A stretch of 64,000 bases of DNA, from the NCBI GenBank assembly GCA_001725945.1, contig LRMT01000011.1, positions 33,053 through 97,052 of the forward strand, read 5' to 3'. The stretch comes from Cupriavidus sp. UYMMa02A. GTDB lineage: Bacteria; Pseudomonadota; Gammaproteobacteria; Burkholderiales; Burkholderiaceae. The position numbers were made by a program, and so were the translations under genes. Below are positions 28,890-39,854 of the stretch, piece by piece (the first letter of the stretch is position 1; each line of letters starts with the position of its first letter). Under the pieces are notes generated by a model that was not told the DNA's origin, searched no databases, and saw only the letters and a list, made by a program, of their open reading frames with translations.

Positions 28890-29876
28890 ATGAAACCTCG
28901 CCTCTTGCTCCGCCGCCTGCTCGGGTTGGCAGCCATTGCCGCCACCTGCTGGTCCGCCAGCGCCTTTGCACTCGACAAGGTCGTTTTCCTCACCTCGTGG
29001 TACGCCCAGGCCGAACACGGCGGCTTCTACCAGGCCGTTGCCACCGGCCTCTACAAGAAATACGGCCTCGATGTACAGATCCGCATGGGTGGGCCACAAG
29101 TCAACGGCATGCAGATCCTGACCAGCGGCCAGGCAGACTTTCTCATGGGCTATGACCTGCAGGTGCTCAAGAGCGTCGAGCAGGGTGTGCCGGTTACCAC
29201 GGTAGGCGCGTCAATGCAGACCGACCCCCAAGGCATGATGACGCATGAAGACGTGAAGAGCCTTGCGGACCTGAAGACGCGCAACATCCTGGTCTCCACC
29301 TCTGGACGCACCACCTGGTGGCCGTGGCTGCGGGGCAAGTACAAGCTCGATGAATCTCAGTCGCGCGTCTACACGTTCAATCTGCAGCCATTTTTTGCCG
29401 ATCCCAATGCCGCGCAGCAGGCCTACGCGTCGTCGGAGCTGTTCAGCGCCGAAAAGGCAGGCGTGAAGGCGCGCTTCTTCCTGTTTGCCGATGATGGCTA
29501 CCCGCCCTACGGCACCACCATCGTGACGATGGAGAAGACCGTCAGGGAAAAGCCGGATCTGGTCGCCCGTTTCGTGCGCGCCTCGATGGAGGGCTGGAAG
29601 AGCTACCTGGCCGACCCGGCGCCCGCCAACGCGCTCATCAAGCGTGACAACCCGAACATGAAGGACGACCAGCTCGCCTATGGCCTGGACAAGCTCAAGC
29701 AGTTCCGCATGATCACCGGCGGGGACGCCGCCACGCGGGGCATTGGCGTCATGACCGACGCGCGCTGGCGCAAGACGCGTGATTTCATGGTCGAGGTGGG
29801 TCTGCTCAAGGCCGATCTGGACTGGAAGCGTGCCTACACCACGCAGTTCGTCAAAGACCTGAAGGTGATGCCATGA
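28890..29876 (+). CDS. ABC transporter periplasmic substrate-binding protein (NMT1/ThiY-like)
   Basis: 328 residues; signal peptide of about 28 residues (LLGLAAIAATCWSASAFA), then KVVFLTSWYAQAEHGGFYQAVATGLY, the typical start of NMT1/SsuA-type binding proteins for pyrimidines, sulfonates or riboflavin. GQADFLMGYDLQVLKSVEQG matches the hinge-proximal region. First gene of an import operon with an ATPase, a permease and an amidohydrolase. The linked amidohydrolase hints at an N-heterocycle as ligand, but the sequence does not prove it. Confidence 0.85.
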   Translation: MKPRLLLRRLLGLAAIAATCWSASAFALDKVVFLTSWYAQAEHGGFYQAVATGLYKKYGLDVQIRMGGPQVNGMQILTSGQADFLMGYDLQVLKSVEQGVPVTTVGASMQTDPQGMMTHEDVKSLADLKTRNILVSTSGRTTWWPWLRGKYKLDESQSRVYTFNLQPFFADPNAAQQAYASSELFSAEKAGVKARFFLFADDGYPPYGTTIVTMEKTVREKPDLVARFVRASMEGWKSYLADPAPANALIKRDNPNMKDDQLAYGLDKLKQFRMITGGDAATRGIGVMTDARWRKTRDFMVEVGLLKADLDWKRAYTTQFVKDLKVMP

Positions 29877-29921
29877 AGACCGCATCGCATACCGAATCCG
29901 TGTTCTATTGGGGAGGCCGCC

Positions 29922-30799
29922 ATGTCGCTCGTCTTTCGTAGTAGCAGCCGCGCTCCCGCCGTCCCGCAAGCGGGTGGCAGTCCGCTTCCGCTGGATGCGT
30001 GCGTGCTGCCGATGCCCCGGCGTTGTTCGCCAACCAGGTCGAGAAGACGTATCCGAACGGCACCGTGGCCCTTGAGCGGGTCAGGCTAGCCATCCAGCCG
30101 GGCGAGTTCGTCTCACTGCTCGGGCCGTCCGGCTGCGGCAAGAGCACGCTGCTCAAGCTGTTTGCCGGACTGGAACAACCGTCGGCCGGCCATGTGCGCT
30201 GGTGGGGCGGTCCTGCGCTCGCCGCGGGTATCGGCACGCCAGGGCGCACGCTCGCGATGGTATTCCAGGAGGCAACGTTGATGCCATGGGCGAGAGTGGC
30301 GGACAACGCGCGCCTGCCGCTCGATCTGGCCCGCATGCCGCGCGCGGAGGCCGACGAGCGCGTACGGCGCGCCCTCGCGCTCGTCGGCCTCGGTCACTTC
30401 GGAAAGGCGTACCCGCGCGAGTTGTCCGGCGGCATGCAGATGCGCGTGTCGATCGCGCGTGCCCTGGCCGTGCATCCCGACCTGCTGCTGATGGACGAGC
30501 CCTTTGGTGCGCTGGACGAGTTTACGCGCAACAAGCTCGATGCCGACCTGCGCGCACTGTGGGCCGAGCGCGGCCTGACGGTGGTGTTTGTCACGCACAG
30601 CATCTACGAGGCGGTCTATCTGTCGAGCCGTGTGATCGTCATGGCAGCTCGCCCCGGGCGGGTCATTGCTGACGTGCCGATCGAAGGCCCGGCCGTGCGC
30701 GACGATGCCTTCCGCGTGTCGCCGGCCTTCATGCAGTACTGCGCGCAACTGTCGGCGCTGCTGACACAGGCCAATACCGGTGCGCCGGCGGCCGACTGA
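29922..30799 (+). CDS. ABC transporter ATPase (frameshifted near N-terminus)
   Basis: Walker A GPSGCGKST, Q-loop FQEATLMPW, signature LSGGMQMR and Walker B LLLMDEP are all present, as in SsuB/TauB/ThiZ-type importers. ATG at 29922 (MSLVFRSSSRAPAV) has GGGGAGG directly upstream but is one phase off the main frame; one missing base near 29995 (PLPLDA|VRAADAPALF) would join them, giving about 292 residues. Alternatively translation begins at GTG 29999 without a visible ribosome site. Confidence 0.85.
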
Positions 30800-30816
30800 T
30801 CTTTGGAGAACCCATC

Positions 30817-31611
30817 ATGAACCCTCCGTTGTTGTTCCGTCCGGCCGTACAGCGCGTTGCAGCACCGCTCGTCGTGGGGATCGTGCTGTTGATCGCCTGG
30901 CAGTCCGTCTGTATGGCATTCGACGTGCCGTCCTACCTGGTGCCGTCGCCCGTGGCCATCGGCAAGACGCTGGCTGAAGACTGGTCCTTGTTGTTCGGCT
31001 CCCTGTGGGTGACGCTGCGCATCACGTTGCTGGCGTTTGCGCTGGCCGTGGTAGGCGGCACGGTCGCTGCATTCCTGTTCGTGCAGAGCCGGCTGATCGA
31101 GGCCAGCCTGTTTCCCTATGCAATCCTGCTGCAGGTCACCCCGGTGGTGGCGATCGCGCCGCTGATCATTATCTGGGTCAAGGAGCCGACGCTGGCGCTT
31201 GTCATCTGCGCGACGCTGGTGGCAGTGTTTCCGATCATCTCGAACACGGTGCTCGGCTTGCGCAGCGTCAATCCCGGACTCGCCAATCTGTTCCACATCA
31301 ATCGCGCGAGCCGTTGGGACACGCTGCTGCGCCTGCGGATTCCGAGCGCACTGCCGTACTTCTTTGGTGGATTGCGTATCTCGTGCGGTCTGTCGTTGAT
31401 CGGCGCGGTGGTGGCTGAGTTCGTGGCCGGCACGGGCGGCACCGGTGCCGGGCTGGCGTACCAGATCCTGCAGGCGGGCTTCTCGCTCAACATTCCCCGG
31501 CTGTTTGCCGCGCTGTTCCTGATCACGGTGACGGGTATCACCTTGTTTGCGGTCATGGTTGCATTGTCGCGGCTTGTTCTGTCCCACTGGCATGAAAGTG
31601 AACTGGCATGA
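30817..31611 (+). CDS. ABC transporter permease (BPD_transp_1 type)
   Basis: 264-residue membrane protein with about six hydrophobic helices. The cytoplasmic EAA loop lies around INRASRWDTLLRLRIPSALPYFFGGLR, near residue 170. ATG at 30817 follows TTTGGAGAAC, 17 bases past the ATPase gene. Its stop overlaps the next start as ATGA at 31608-31611, indicating translational coupling with the amidohydrolase. Frame intact. Confidence 0.88.
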   Translation: MNPPLLFRPAVQRVAAPLVVGIVLLIAWQSVCMAFDVPSYLVPSPVAIGKTLAEDWSLLFGSLWVTLRITLLAFALAVVGGTVAAFLFVQSRLIEASLFPYAILLQVTPVVAIAPLIIIWVKEPTLALVICATLVAVFPIISNTVLGLRSVNPGLANLFHINRASRWDTLLRLRIPSALPYFFGGLRISCGLSLIGAVVAEFVAGTGGTGAGLAYQILQAGFSLNIPRLFAALFLITVTGITLFAVMVALSRLVLSHWHESELA

Positions 31612-33060
31612 CGACTCCTTCCGAACAACGTGCCTCTCTGCTGATCCGCAACGCAGCCGCCATACTCACCGGGCAGGACGGCAGCCCAGGCCGGCCCGAG
31701 CGCAGTCCCGGACCCGATCTGCGCATCGTGGATGGCAGGATAGACGCGATCGGCCATCTGAGGCCACAACCCGGTGAGCGCATCATCGATGCGACGGATT
31801 GCGTCGTCTATCCCGCCTGGATCAACACGCATCACCATCTGTTCCAGTCGTTGCTCAAGGGCGAGCCGCAAGGGCTGAACCTGACGCTGACGCCCTGGCT
31901 GGGCGCCACGCCCTACCGGTTCCGCGCGGCGTTCGACGAACATACCTTCCGTCTGGCCGCCCGCATCGGCCTGGTCGAGCTGGTGCGCAGCGGCTGCGGT
32001 ACGGTGGCGGACCACAACTATCTGTATTACCCCGGTATGCCGTTCGACAGCTCGGCGATCCTGTTTGAGGAAGCCGATGCACTGGGGCTGCGTTTCGTGC
32101 TCTGCCGCGGCGGCGCGACGCAGGCGCGCGGACTGGAGCGTGCCTTGCCGCAGGCATTGCGCCCGGAAACGCTCGATGCCTACCTGGCCGACTGCGAACG
32201 GCTGGCCGCCCGCTATCACCAGTCCGGGCCCGGGGCGATGCGCCGTGTCGTCATGCGCCCACGACGCCGCTGTATTCGATGTCGCCGGAGGAACTGCGTA
32301 CATGCGCGCGCACGGCACGTCGCCTTGGCATCCGGCTGCACAGCCACCTGTCCGAAACGGTGGAATATCAGACGCCGCCAGCGCCCTGCACGGCACTATG
32401 CCGGTCGCGTTCTGCGGCGAGTACGAGTGGCTGGGGCCGGATGTCTGGTTTGCCCATCTCGTCAAGCTCGCCCCCGAGGAAATCCGGATGCTGGGCGAAA
32501 CCGGGACAGGCATTGCGCACTGCCCGCAGAGCAATGGACGGCTCGGCAGCGGCATCGCTGACATTCCGGCGCTGGAGGCAGCCGGCGTGCCAGTGTCCAT
32601 CGGTGTTGACGGTGCAGCCTCCAACGAGGCGGCGGACATGATTTCCGAAGCCCATGCCGCATGGCTGATGCAGCGTGCCAGGCGCGGTGAACTGGCGCGC
32701 TCGCTGGCCGAGGGCGGCCAGGGCGAAGGCGGCGCCGATGCCGCGCGCGTGGAGGACGTGGTGCGCTGGGGCAGCGCCGGCGGTGCGGCAGTACTGGGGC
32801 TGGAAGGCGTCGGCACCCTTGCGCCGGGGCAGGCTGCCGACCTCGCCGTCTACCGGCTCGATGATCCGCGTTACTTCGGGTTGCACGATCCAGCCATTGC
32901 GCCGGTGGCCAGCGGTGGCCAGCCAACGCTGCGAGCGCTACTGGTAGGCGGTCGCATGATCGCCGAGGACGGTGCGCTGCCGGGCGTGGACCTGGCCGAA
33001 TTGGGCGCGCAGGCGCGCGAAGCTGTTGCGCTACTGAAGGAGCGGGCAGTCGGGGGTTAG
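31608..33060 (+). CDS. Amidohydrolase, 8-oxoguanine deaminase/ATZ-TRZ type (two frameshifts)
   Basis: Metal-dependent amidohydrolase of about 484 residues after repair. HxH metal motif in INTHHHLFQSLLKGE near residue 75, RLHSHLSE in the middle, and GVDGAASNEAADM with the catalytic Asp toward the C-terminus. Single-base losses near 32255 (RRVVM|APTTPLYS) and 32362 (VEYQ|DAASALHG) split it. Homologues deaminate hydroxyatrazine derivatives, 8-oxoguanine or related N-heterocycles. Coupling to an ABC importer implies hydrolysis of the imported compound. Confidence 0.8.
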
Positions 33061-33186
33061 TACCCGCCCGCACCGCCACCCCGAGCTCAGGCCAGGTGGC
33101 ACGAATAAGAGCACAAAGACATAAATAGAACCCGACAGATCCCATTGCACAACGTCCCAAGCAAAATCAATCACTGAGGTCTAAAC

Positions 33187-34253
33187 ATGCAGAAGCAGTA
33201 CAAGCCGGCAATGAAGCTGGCGGCGGTAGCAGCTACCCTTCTTTCCGGGGCGGCCATGGCCCAGTCCAGCGTCACGCTGTACGGCCAGGCCGACATGTTC
33301 CTCGGCGGCGTCAAGAGCACGGGCACGGGCGAGCGCGCATGGGTCGCCGATTCGGGCGGTATGCAGACGTCGTACTGGGGCATCAAGGGCACCGAAGACC
33401 TGGGCAGCGGCACCAAGGCCATCTTCGACCTGAACGGCTTCTTCCGCACCGACAGCGGCAGCATGGGCCGCTTCAACGGCGACTCGATGTTCAGCCGCAA
33501 TGCCTATGTCGGACTGCAGAACGACAAGGCCGGCACCGTCAAGCTGGGCCGCAATACCGCGCCGTACTTCATCTCGACCATCCTGTTCAATCCGCTGGTC
33601 GACTCGTACGTGTTCTCGCCGGCGATCTTCCATACCTACTTCGGTGCCGCCAGCGCGCCGTGGTCGACCCCGGCATCATCGGAGACTCGGGCTGGAACAA
33701 CTCGGTGCTGTACTCCACTCCGAACTTCGGCGGCCTGACTGCCAACTTTATCTACGCCTTCGGCGAGCAGCCGGGTGCAGGCGGCAAGAACAAGTGGGGC
33801 GGCAACCTGATGTACTTCAATGGTCCGTTCGCGGCCACCGTTGCCTACCAGCAGGTCCGCTTCAACAACGTGCCGACCGACCTGACCAATGCCGGCCTGT
33901 CGCGCCAGGACGCCGCCCAACTGGGCCTGTCGTATGACTTCAAGGTGGTCAAGCTGTTTGCCCAAGGCCAGTACATCAAGACGCGCGCTACCACGGCGCC
34001 GTCCGGCGACATCAAGCACGTCAACGGCCAGTTCGGCGCCTCGGTGCCCATCGGCGCCGGCAGCCTGCTGGCTTCGTACGCTTACGACAAGACCGACAAC
34101 TCGCTGGGCGATTTCAAGCGCAATACCTTTGCGGTCGCCTACGACTACAACCTGTCCAAGCGCACTGACGTGTACGCCGCCTACTATTACGACAAGATCA
34201 CCGGCATCGAGCACGGCGACACCTTCGGCGTGGGCGTGCGCCACAAGTTCTGA
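33187..34253 (+). CDS. Gram-negative general porin, trimeric (frameshifted)
   Basis: Outer-membrane porin of the Burkholderiales OmpC-like family. The signal peptide is about 24 residues, then QSSVTLYGQADMFLGG; beta-strand pattern throughout; constriction-loop region near SRNAYVGLQNDKAGTVKLGRN; and terminal phenylalanine in VGVRHKF. The frame breaks near 33655 (GAASA|VVDPGIIG); one missing base restores 355 residues. Convergent with a second porin, and 126 bases downstream of the amidohydrolase gene. Confidence 0.9.
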
Positions 34254-34407
34254 AGACGTCCATCGTCTCACCGGCGCTACCGACGACGGCCCACCAACCA
34301 TCAAGGATTCACGGTCAGCGTCTAGCACACGCAACGCGGGCGACGGCTCGGTGACATGGGATAGGAGCGGTCAGACGAGAGCGCCGACCACCGTTACCTA
34401 GTGGGCG

Positions 34408-34432
34408 AAAAAAAGGCCGGCATATGCGGCCT
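34408..34432 (-). terminator. Rho-independent terminator for the minus-strand porin
   Basis: Read on the minus strand: hairpin with outer stem AGGCC/GGCCT around the self-complementary core GCATATGC (one bulged G), followed immediately by a run of seven T. It lies 86 bases beyond the stop codon of the porin at 34518. Confidence 0.8.
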
Positions 34433-34517
34433 AACGTCCTTAACCCAGTGACAAGTCAAGGTCGATATGAGCTGTCACGGCACACTCAACGGTGTGCCGA
34501 TGCCGCGCCAAGGCGGT

Positions 34518-35586
34518 TTAGAAGCGGTGACGCACGCCGACCATAGCGCCAGTCTGGTTCTGACCCGGCAGCGTATTCGCGGTGCCAGTCACACCAAAGG
34601 TCGCGTTGCCCTTGTTCTTCACGTAACCCAGCAGCAGATACGCATCCGTGCGCTTGGACAACGCGTAGTCGGCGTTCAGGACGAACATCCATGAATCCTT
34701 GCTGTCAGTGCGAGCGTCGGTAAAGTAGGTCGCGCCGGTCAGGGTGAAGGCTGGCGTGAACTTGTAGTTCGCCCCCAACCAATAGAGGTTGTCGTGACGG
34801 GCCTTACCCGTCGTGACCTCGTCTTGCATCCAGCGGTATCCGGCGAATGCTTGGCATTGCCGAAGGCATACGAGGCACCAATCGCAGCACGCTTGGCCGT
34901 CAAGTCCGCCGACGCAAGGGTGCTGCCCTGGAACTGGTCATAAGCAGCGCCGACCGAGAACGGGCCATTCGCGTAGGCCAAGCCACCGCCAAAGTTGGTA
35001 CCAACCTTGAAGTGCCCCGGGACTTCACCGCCGAGACCGGAAGTGACATCGCGACCGAAGCTGTAGAAGCCCGTTGCCGTCAGGCGCCGAACTTGCCGGT
35101 GTACTTGATGGCATTGTCGGCACGGCCATTGAATTGGTTATCGACGGAATTGAGCGAGTAGGTCGGTCCCAGTGCCATCGGGTCGTAGGCGCCGAACAGG
35201 TCATACAGCGCGTTTTGCTGGCGGCCGAGCGTGACAGCGCCGTAATCGCCTTGCAAGCCAACATAGGCTTGGCGGCCGAACAGTCGGCCGCCCTGGGCGG
35301 ATTTGCCAGTGTCGATGTCAAAGCCGCTTTCCAGCACGAAAATGCCCTTCAGATTGTTGCCCAGGTCCTCGGTGCCACGCAGGCCCCAACGCGAGCCGGA
35401 GAGGCCGCCAGAAGTCACGCCAGTTACGGAGCCACTTCCATTGGCGCCGCCATTGACATGGCTTTGGAAACTGATGCCAGCATCAGCGATGCCGTAGAGC
35501 GTCACGTTGGACGATTGGGCAAACGCGGCGCCGGACGCGGCGCAAGTTGTAACTGCCACTGCAAGGAGAGTTTTTTTCACTGTCAA
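34518..35586 (-). CDS. Gram-negative general porin, second copy (two frameshifts)
   Basis: Signal peptide (MTVKKTLLAVAVTTCAASGAAFA), then QSSNVTLYGIADAGISFQSH and GSRWGLRGTEDLGNNLKGIF, ending MVGVRHRF with the usual terminal Phe. Single-base losses near 35083 (KFGA|LTATGFYSFG) and 34850 (NAK|FAGYRWMQ) split it; repaired length about 356. It differs clearly in sequence from the convergent porin at 33187, so it is a distinct paralogue rather than a recent duplicate. Terminator at 34408-34432. Confidence 0.9.
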
Positions 35587-36263
35587 TCCCGGTTTCTTTT
35601 TGAGCGAAGGTTCCTGGCGGTGGTGTCGCGGCTAGCTTGCGAACCGCTGCCTCCCACCGACTCGGCCGCGAGATATTGCGACAGCAATGTGACAGCTATA
35701 TGTAAACAATTGTCCGAAACGATGGATAATTATTTCGTCGCGGCGAACAGTGTGCCGGGACCTGTTCACCTGAACTTCCGATGGCGGGCATGGCCGATAC
35801 GTCTCCAATCAGGGAGACAAATGGCAGTGAACAACTCGCGGGTTTCGGAGAAGCAACGCAACCTCAGGTGGGTTCCTATGCAGCGCAGCGGCGTAACAAT
35901 AGGTCCATTCGAGGATTGGCGGGTTTGCAGCCGGCATTCGCTTGTCCCGCGCCACGGTCATTTGGCAGGCTGCGATCCCGCCTTCGGACACTCTACGTCG
36001 CGTCGTCAGTAGCGGCCCAATCGCCGTCGCTCGAACCGGCGACTTCGATCCAACACCTCATGCTTGTGCAGAATCTGAACGTCTGCGGGCAGCGGCGACG
36101 ACGGCGCGCACGACGCTAGCCCGCAGCGTCGCGTCGCGCAGTTCCTTCAGACATCGGCCAGTCGTCGTCACTTGTCATGAAAGCATGGCAGCAGGCAGGC
36201 GTGCCAACCGACATACCGTCATGGCTTTGCAGACGGCTCCTCAAGGACGACAGCCGCCCGCGC
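35587..36263. other. Intergenic region, no gene recognised
   Basis: Contains the promoter and leader of the minus-strand porin; an AT-rich stretch at 35690-35740 with ACAATTGT and GATAATTATT is the likely regulatory zone. No protein family recognised in the rest. Confidence 0.4.
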
Positions 36264-36341
36264 CTAATGATGGGCGAACAGCGCGATCAGGATGATGAGA
36301 GGAATGGGTACGCCAAGCAGGTAGAGCAGGATCGAACGCAT
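36264..36341 (-). CDS. 25-residue single-span membrane protein
   Basis: The minus-strand frame from ATG 36341 encodes MRSILLYLLGVPIPLIILI plus ALFAHH: two leading polar residues, one hydrophobic span with a central Pro-Ile-Pro, and a His-His end. Ribosome site AACAGGACACC precedes it. Very similar tiny proteins of the pattern MRSILLW-L-G-PIP-III-LIALF are common in Burkholderiaceae and usually go unannotated. It lies 25 bases downstream of the membrane-protein gene ending at 36367 and is probably co-transcribed with it. Confidence 0.65.
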   Translation of the reverse strand: MRSILLYLLGVPIPLIILIALFAHH

Positions 36342-36366
36342 GATGGTGTCCTGTTGGGAAGTTGGA

Positions 36367-37281
36367 TTAGAAGTCGCGTTGCCGCCCGCCAATCGTGGCG
36401 GTCAGGCTTGCCGCGAATGCGCCCATCAACAGCGAGACGAAAAGCCAGAGCGAAGCGTAAATACCGGCTTTTCGCGCTTTGTCGGCCGCATCCTTTGCGG
36501 CGGCCTTGAGGTCAGCTAATCTTTGCTGAAGCTGTGAATAGGTGGTCGTGACACGTGCCTGTGCGGCGTCAAGCGAAGACCCTGTTCGCTGGGAGACCAG
36601 CCGGGCGGCATAGCGAGCGTCACTGGGCGACAACGGGCCGCCCGAAGCCAGACTGTTCAGGAATATGCGAACGACTTCCTCCTTGTCTGCAGCCCTCCCG
36701 TCGGGGGCGGCATTAGAGGTTGCTGCTGCAGAGTCTGACTGACGAAACAGACCATCGACCAGATAGCCCATCGGCCACGAGTCCAGTGCGGCAGACGCGT
36801 TGCCACGATCCTTCAATGTGCTCATCGCGCCGCCCGTCGCACCTGCCGACGCGACTTGCGCAGTCGCGTGAAAGAGCCCTGAGGCTGCAGCGCTGACGAA
36901 AATCGCCGTCACGAGCGTCGCTGATGCCCAACTCAGAAAGCCGTGCGCGGTATCCCGGAAAAAGGTCTCGTCCCCATGGACCGCGACCCAGCGTTTTCTC
37001 AGCGCCCGGCCAAATAGCCGCCCACGCCGGAAGCGAAGATCTGCGTCACACAAATCCAGACGACAGCCGCGACGCCGAAGCGGGCGGCGCTTCGCCCGCG
37101 GCGCCCAAGGGGAAATGGCCGACAACCCGAGCCCCGACCCGAGCATCAAGAGGATAAGAGAACGCGCGGCAGCGACCCCGCCCGCGAGAATCGCCCCCCA
37201 CGATACCGCGCTGGCAAGCGCCTGAACCGACGGCGGCTCTTCGACGATCGCCTGGCGTCGAGTGTCTTCGAACTCGCCCAT
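36367..37281 (-). CDS. Conserved multi-span membrane protein of unknown function (three frameshifts)
   Basis: N-terminus MGEFEDTRRQAIVEEPPS, then SWGAILAGGVAAA and GSGLGLS. In another phase follow VAAVVWICVTQIFASGVGGY and LAGR, then RKRWVAVHGDETFFRDTAHGFLSWA, a C-terminal coiled segment and a last membrane helix. ATG 37281 follows CAAGGAGGTCCAC. Three single-base losses (near 37111, 37090 and 37011) sum to a net in-frame product, so the gene looks open although a stretch of about 33 residues reads out of phase. This pattern fits a family seen in Burkholderiaceae without known function. Confidence 0.7.
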   Translation of the reverse strand: MGEFEDTRRQAIVEEPPSVQALASAVSWGAILAGGVAAARSLILLMLGSGLGLSAISPWAPRAKRRPLRRRGCRLDLCDADLRFRRGRLFGRALRKRWVAVHGDETFFRDTAHGFLSWASATLVTAIFVSAAASGLFHATAQVASAGATGGAMSTLKDRGNASAALDSWPMGYLVDGLFRQSDSAAATSNAAPDGRAADKEEVVRIFLNSLASGGPLSPSDARYAARLVSQRTGSSLDAAQARVTTTYSQLQQRLADLKAAAKDAADKARKAGIYASLWLFVSLLMGAFAASLTATIGGRQRDF

Positions 37282-37794
37282 GTGGACCTCCTTGTCCGAT
37301 GTCTGTAGGAGTGAAATCGAGAATCTTGCAGGGCTGATCCCCAGCGCCCTCAACACGTGCAGGAAGAACGCACAACCTGTGCCTGCTGTGTCAAGCCACG
37401 TTTTCCTCCATTTCTCAAACCGGGAGCTTCAATTTCCTACGGCGCGTTCAAATTCGCTGCGCTAGCCAAGCAACTTCTGAACGTAACATTAGCTTCGGGC
37501 CGGTAAATCTTGCGTGCAGTGTCTGGCTATCCGAAAGCGTCTCGGCATGGCGCGAAAGCCTAAGCATTGACCCGCCTATCGAGCTGGAGCGGCGCGTGAA
37601 CGCGGATAACCTCTTCGCCATCGCCGCGCGACCGACCGCTCGCTCGCCTCGCTTGCGCGGAATGAGTAGCGCATCGCGCTCGCACGCACCCCGCCAGTCG
37701 CATCTGCGGACCCGCGCTCCCGTTGCTATGCTATTCACCATTGACCGGCACGGGAGCGAACTTGGCCAACCCGGATCTTCTCGATAGCGACCCA
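37282..37794. other. Intergenic region, no gene recognised
   Basis: Divergent promoter region between the membrane-protein gene and the DHA2 exporter. I recognise no regulator gene; the open frames here look like GC-rich shadows. Confidence 0.4.
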
Positions 37795-39377
37795 ATGACC
37801 GCGCACGTTGTCGCTGCACAAGCAAGCCCGTGCGACGAACTCGTCATCCGCTCGCAGCCCACCGCGGTCGACCGCCCGTGCCGGCGCAAGCGTCTGGCAC
37901 TCGCCGCGACGATCCTCGGCTCGAGCATGGCGTTCATCGACGGCTCCGTCGTCAATGTCGCGCTACCCGCCATTCAGAGTGAACTCGGTGCGAGCGTCGC
38001 GGCAATGCAGTGGATCGTTAACGCCTACCTGCTCTTTCTCGGGTCCCTCGTGCTGGTGGGCGGATCGATGGGCGACAAGCTCGGCCGCCGCACGGTGTTC
38101 ATTGTGGGCATCGGGGTCTTCACGCTGGCGTCGGCCGCTTGCGGGTTCGCGCCGGGCGCGAATTCGCTGATCGCCGCGCGCGCAGTGCAGGGCATTGGTG
38201 CAGCACTCTTCGTCCCCAGTAGTCTCGCGATCATCGGCGCCGTGTACGAAGGCGAAGCGCGCGGACGGGCAATCGGCACCTGGGCGGCCGTCGGAGCGAT
38301 CACGTCCGCGGCGGCGCCGGTGGCAGGCGGCTGGCTCGTCGACGTATTGTCGTGGCGCGCGATATTCTTCCTCACGTCCCGCTTGCGGCGGCGACGATCG
38401 CGCTCGCGATTTCGTCGGTGCCGAACAGCCACAAGCTCGATGCGCCTCAACGGTTGGACTGGCCCGGCGCGCTTAGCGTCGCAGCGGGGCTCGCTGCCCT
38501 CACCTATGGTCTGACCGAGGCGTCTGCGCGCGGTTTCGCAGATCCGCTTGTCCTGTGCGCGATCGGCGCCGGCGCGCTCGTGCTGGTCGCATTCGTGAGG
38601 ATCGAAGCGAACAGCCGTCATCCCATGATGCCGCTCGACGTGTTCCGCTCACGCGATTTCACCGGCGCCAACCTCGTCACCCTGCTGCTCTACTTCGGCC
38701 TGAGCGGCGCATTGTTCTTCCTGCCGTTCACGCTGATCCGCGCCCATGCCTACACCGCGACCGAAGCAGGCGCGGCGTTGCTGCCGGTGCCGGTCATCAT
38801 CGGCTTGTTGTCGCGCTTCACCGGCGGCCTGACGAGCCGCTTCGGTTCGCGGATCCTGTTGAGCGCTGGCCCGGGTGTCGCCGGAATCGGATTCCTGATG
38901 CTGGCGTTGCCGTTCGTGCGCGGCAGCTATTGGGCCGGATTCTTCCCTGCGCTCATCGTGCTCGGGCTTGGCATGACGATCACCGTCGCGCCACTCACGA
39001 CGATTGTGATGAGCTCGGTGCCCGCTGAACACGCCGGCGTTGCATCCGGCATCAACAATGCGGTTGCACGTGTGGCGAGCCTGCTGGCGATTGCGGTGCT
39101 CGGCATCGTGTTCGTGTGGTCGCACCAGGCGGCGCTGTCGGCGCGGCTCGATGAATTGGACGTTCCTAGCGACGCGCGCCGGACCGCGCAGTTGCTGGAG
39201 CCGGAGGCGCAAGGCAGGGCGGCAGCGGGCGACACCCGTTTGCCGACACAGACACCCGTGGCGCTGGCGCAAGCCGAAGCTATCACCGACGCGCTGCGCG
39301 CCGTTGCGCTGGTGTGCGCTGTGTGCGCGTTCGCCGGAGCGGGTCTCGCGATGGCGACCGTCCGACCCCGCAGGTGA
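37795..39377 (+). CDS. MFS drug exporter, DHA2 (EmrB/QacA) family (frameshifted)
   Basis: About 527 residues with the 14-helix DHA2 layout. DGSVVNVALPAIQSELGAS is motif D1 in helix 1 and GDKLGRRTVF the loop-2 motif. The frame breaks near 38374 (AIFFLT|VPLAAATIALA); one missing base restores it. Start is uncertain: ATG 37795 (MTAHVVAAQ) has only a weak ribosome site and in-frame starts exist upstream. Codon choice (frequent TCG, GCG, CTC) looks somewhat different from neighbours, perhaps a transferred gene. Substrate unknown. Confidence 0.8.
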
Positions 39378-39854
39378 TCTGCCTCGTGTCGCCGGACGCG
39401 TCCGTTGCCTGTCGGCGACCTCCCCTCAACTAGCCGAGGCCGGCCATGAAGCGTCACTCGTCTGTACCAATTCTCGGACGATCAAATGGCGGCTCCGCTT
39501 AGTAAGCTGCCGTCAAGTTCCAGCGATAAAGTTCAATTATCGGCTGAACCAGCCAGGCGGTGCCATGCTTGGCACGCTGAGCCCCATCGAGCCTTTTTGC
39601 TCGATGAAGCCCGGTCACCTGGAGATGTGCCAGGAAGAGCGTTACCCCATCCAGTCGAAGCAAGAATATGCGCTGTTAGGTGACGACATAAAATCGTCCG
39701 CGCGGACGGCCGCGAGTTGCCCCGGAATGGCGAGGCGTCCGGTGACCTGCCGGTGCGCGGGGCGTGGATGGTATGTGAGTACTCCGGAGCGAAGGCCGAA
39801 ACTCGCCACAGCTCGATGAGCAAGCCCAAGGTTGGTTCCGGCGTGTCAATGCAT
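39378..39854. other. Intergenic region, no gene recognised
   Basis: Lies between the stop codons of the exporter and the convergent Bug gene. I see no gene, no convincing terminator hairpin and no repeat. Confidence 0.4.
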
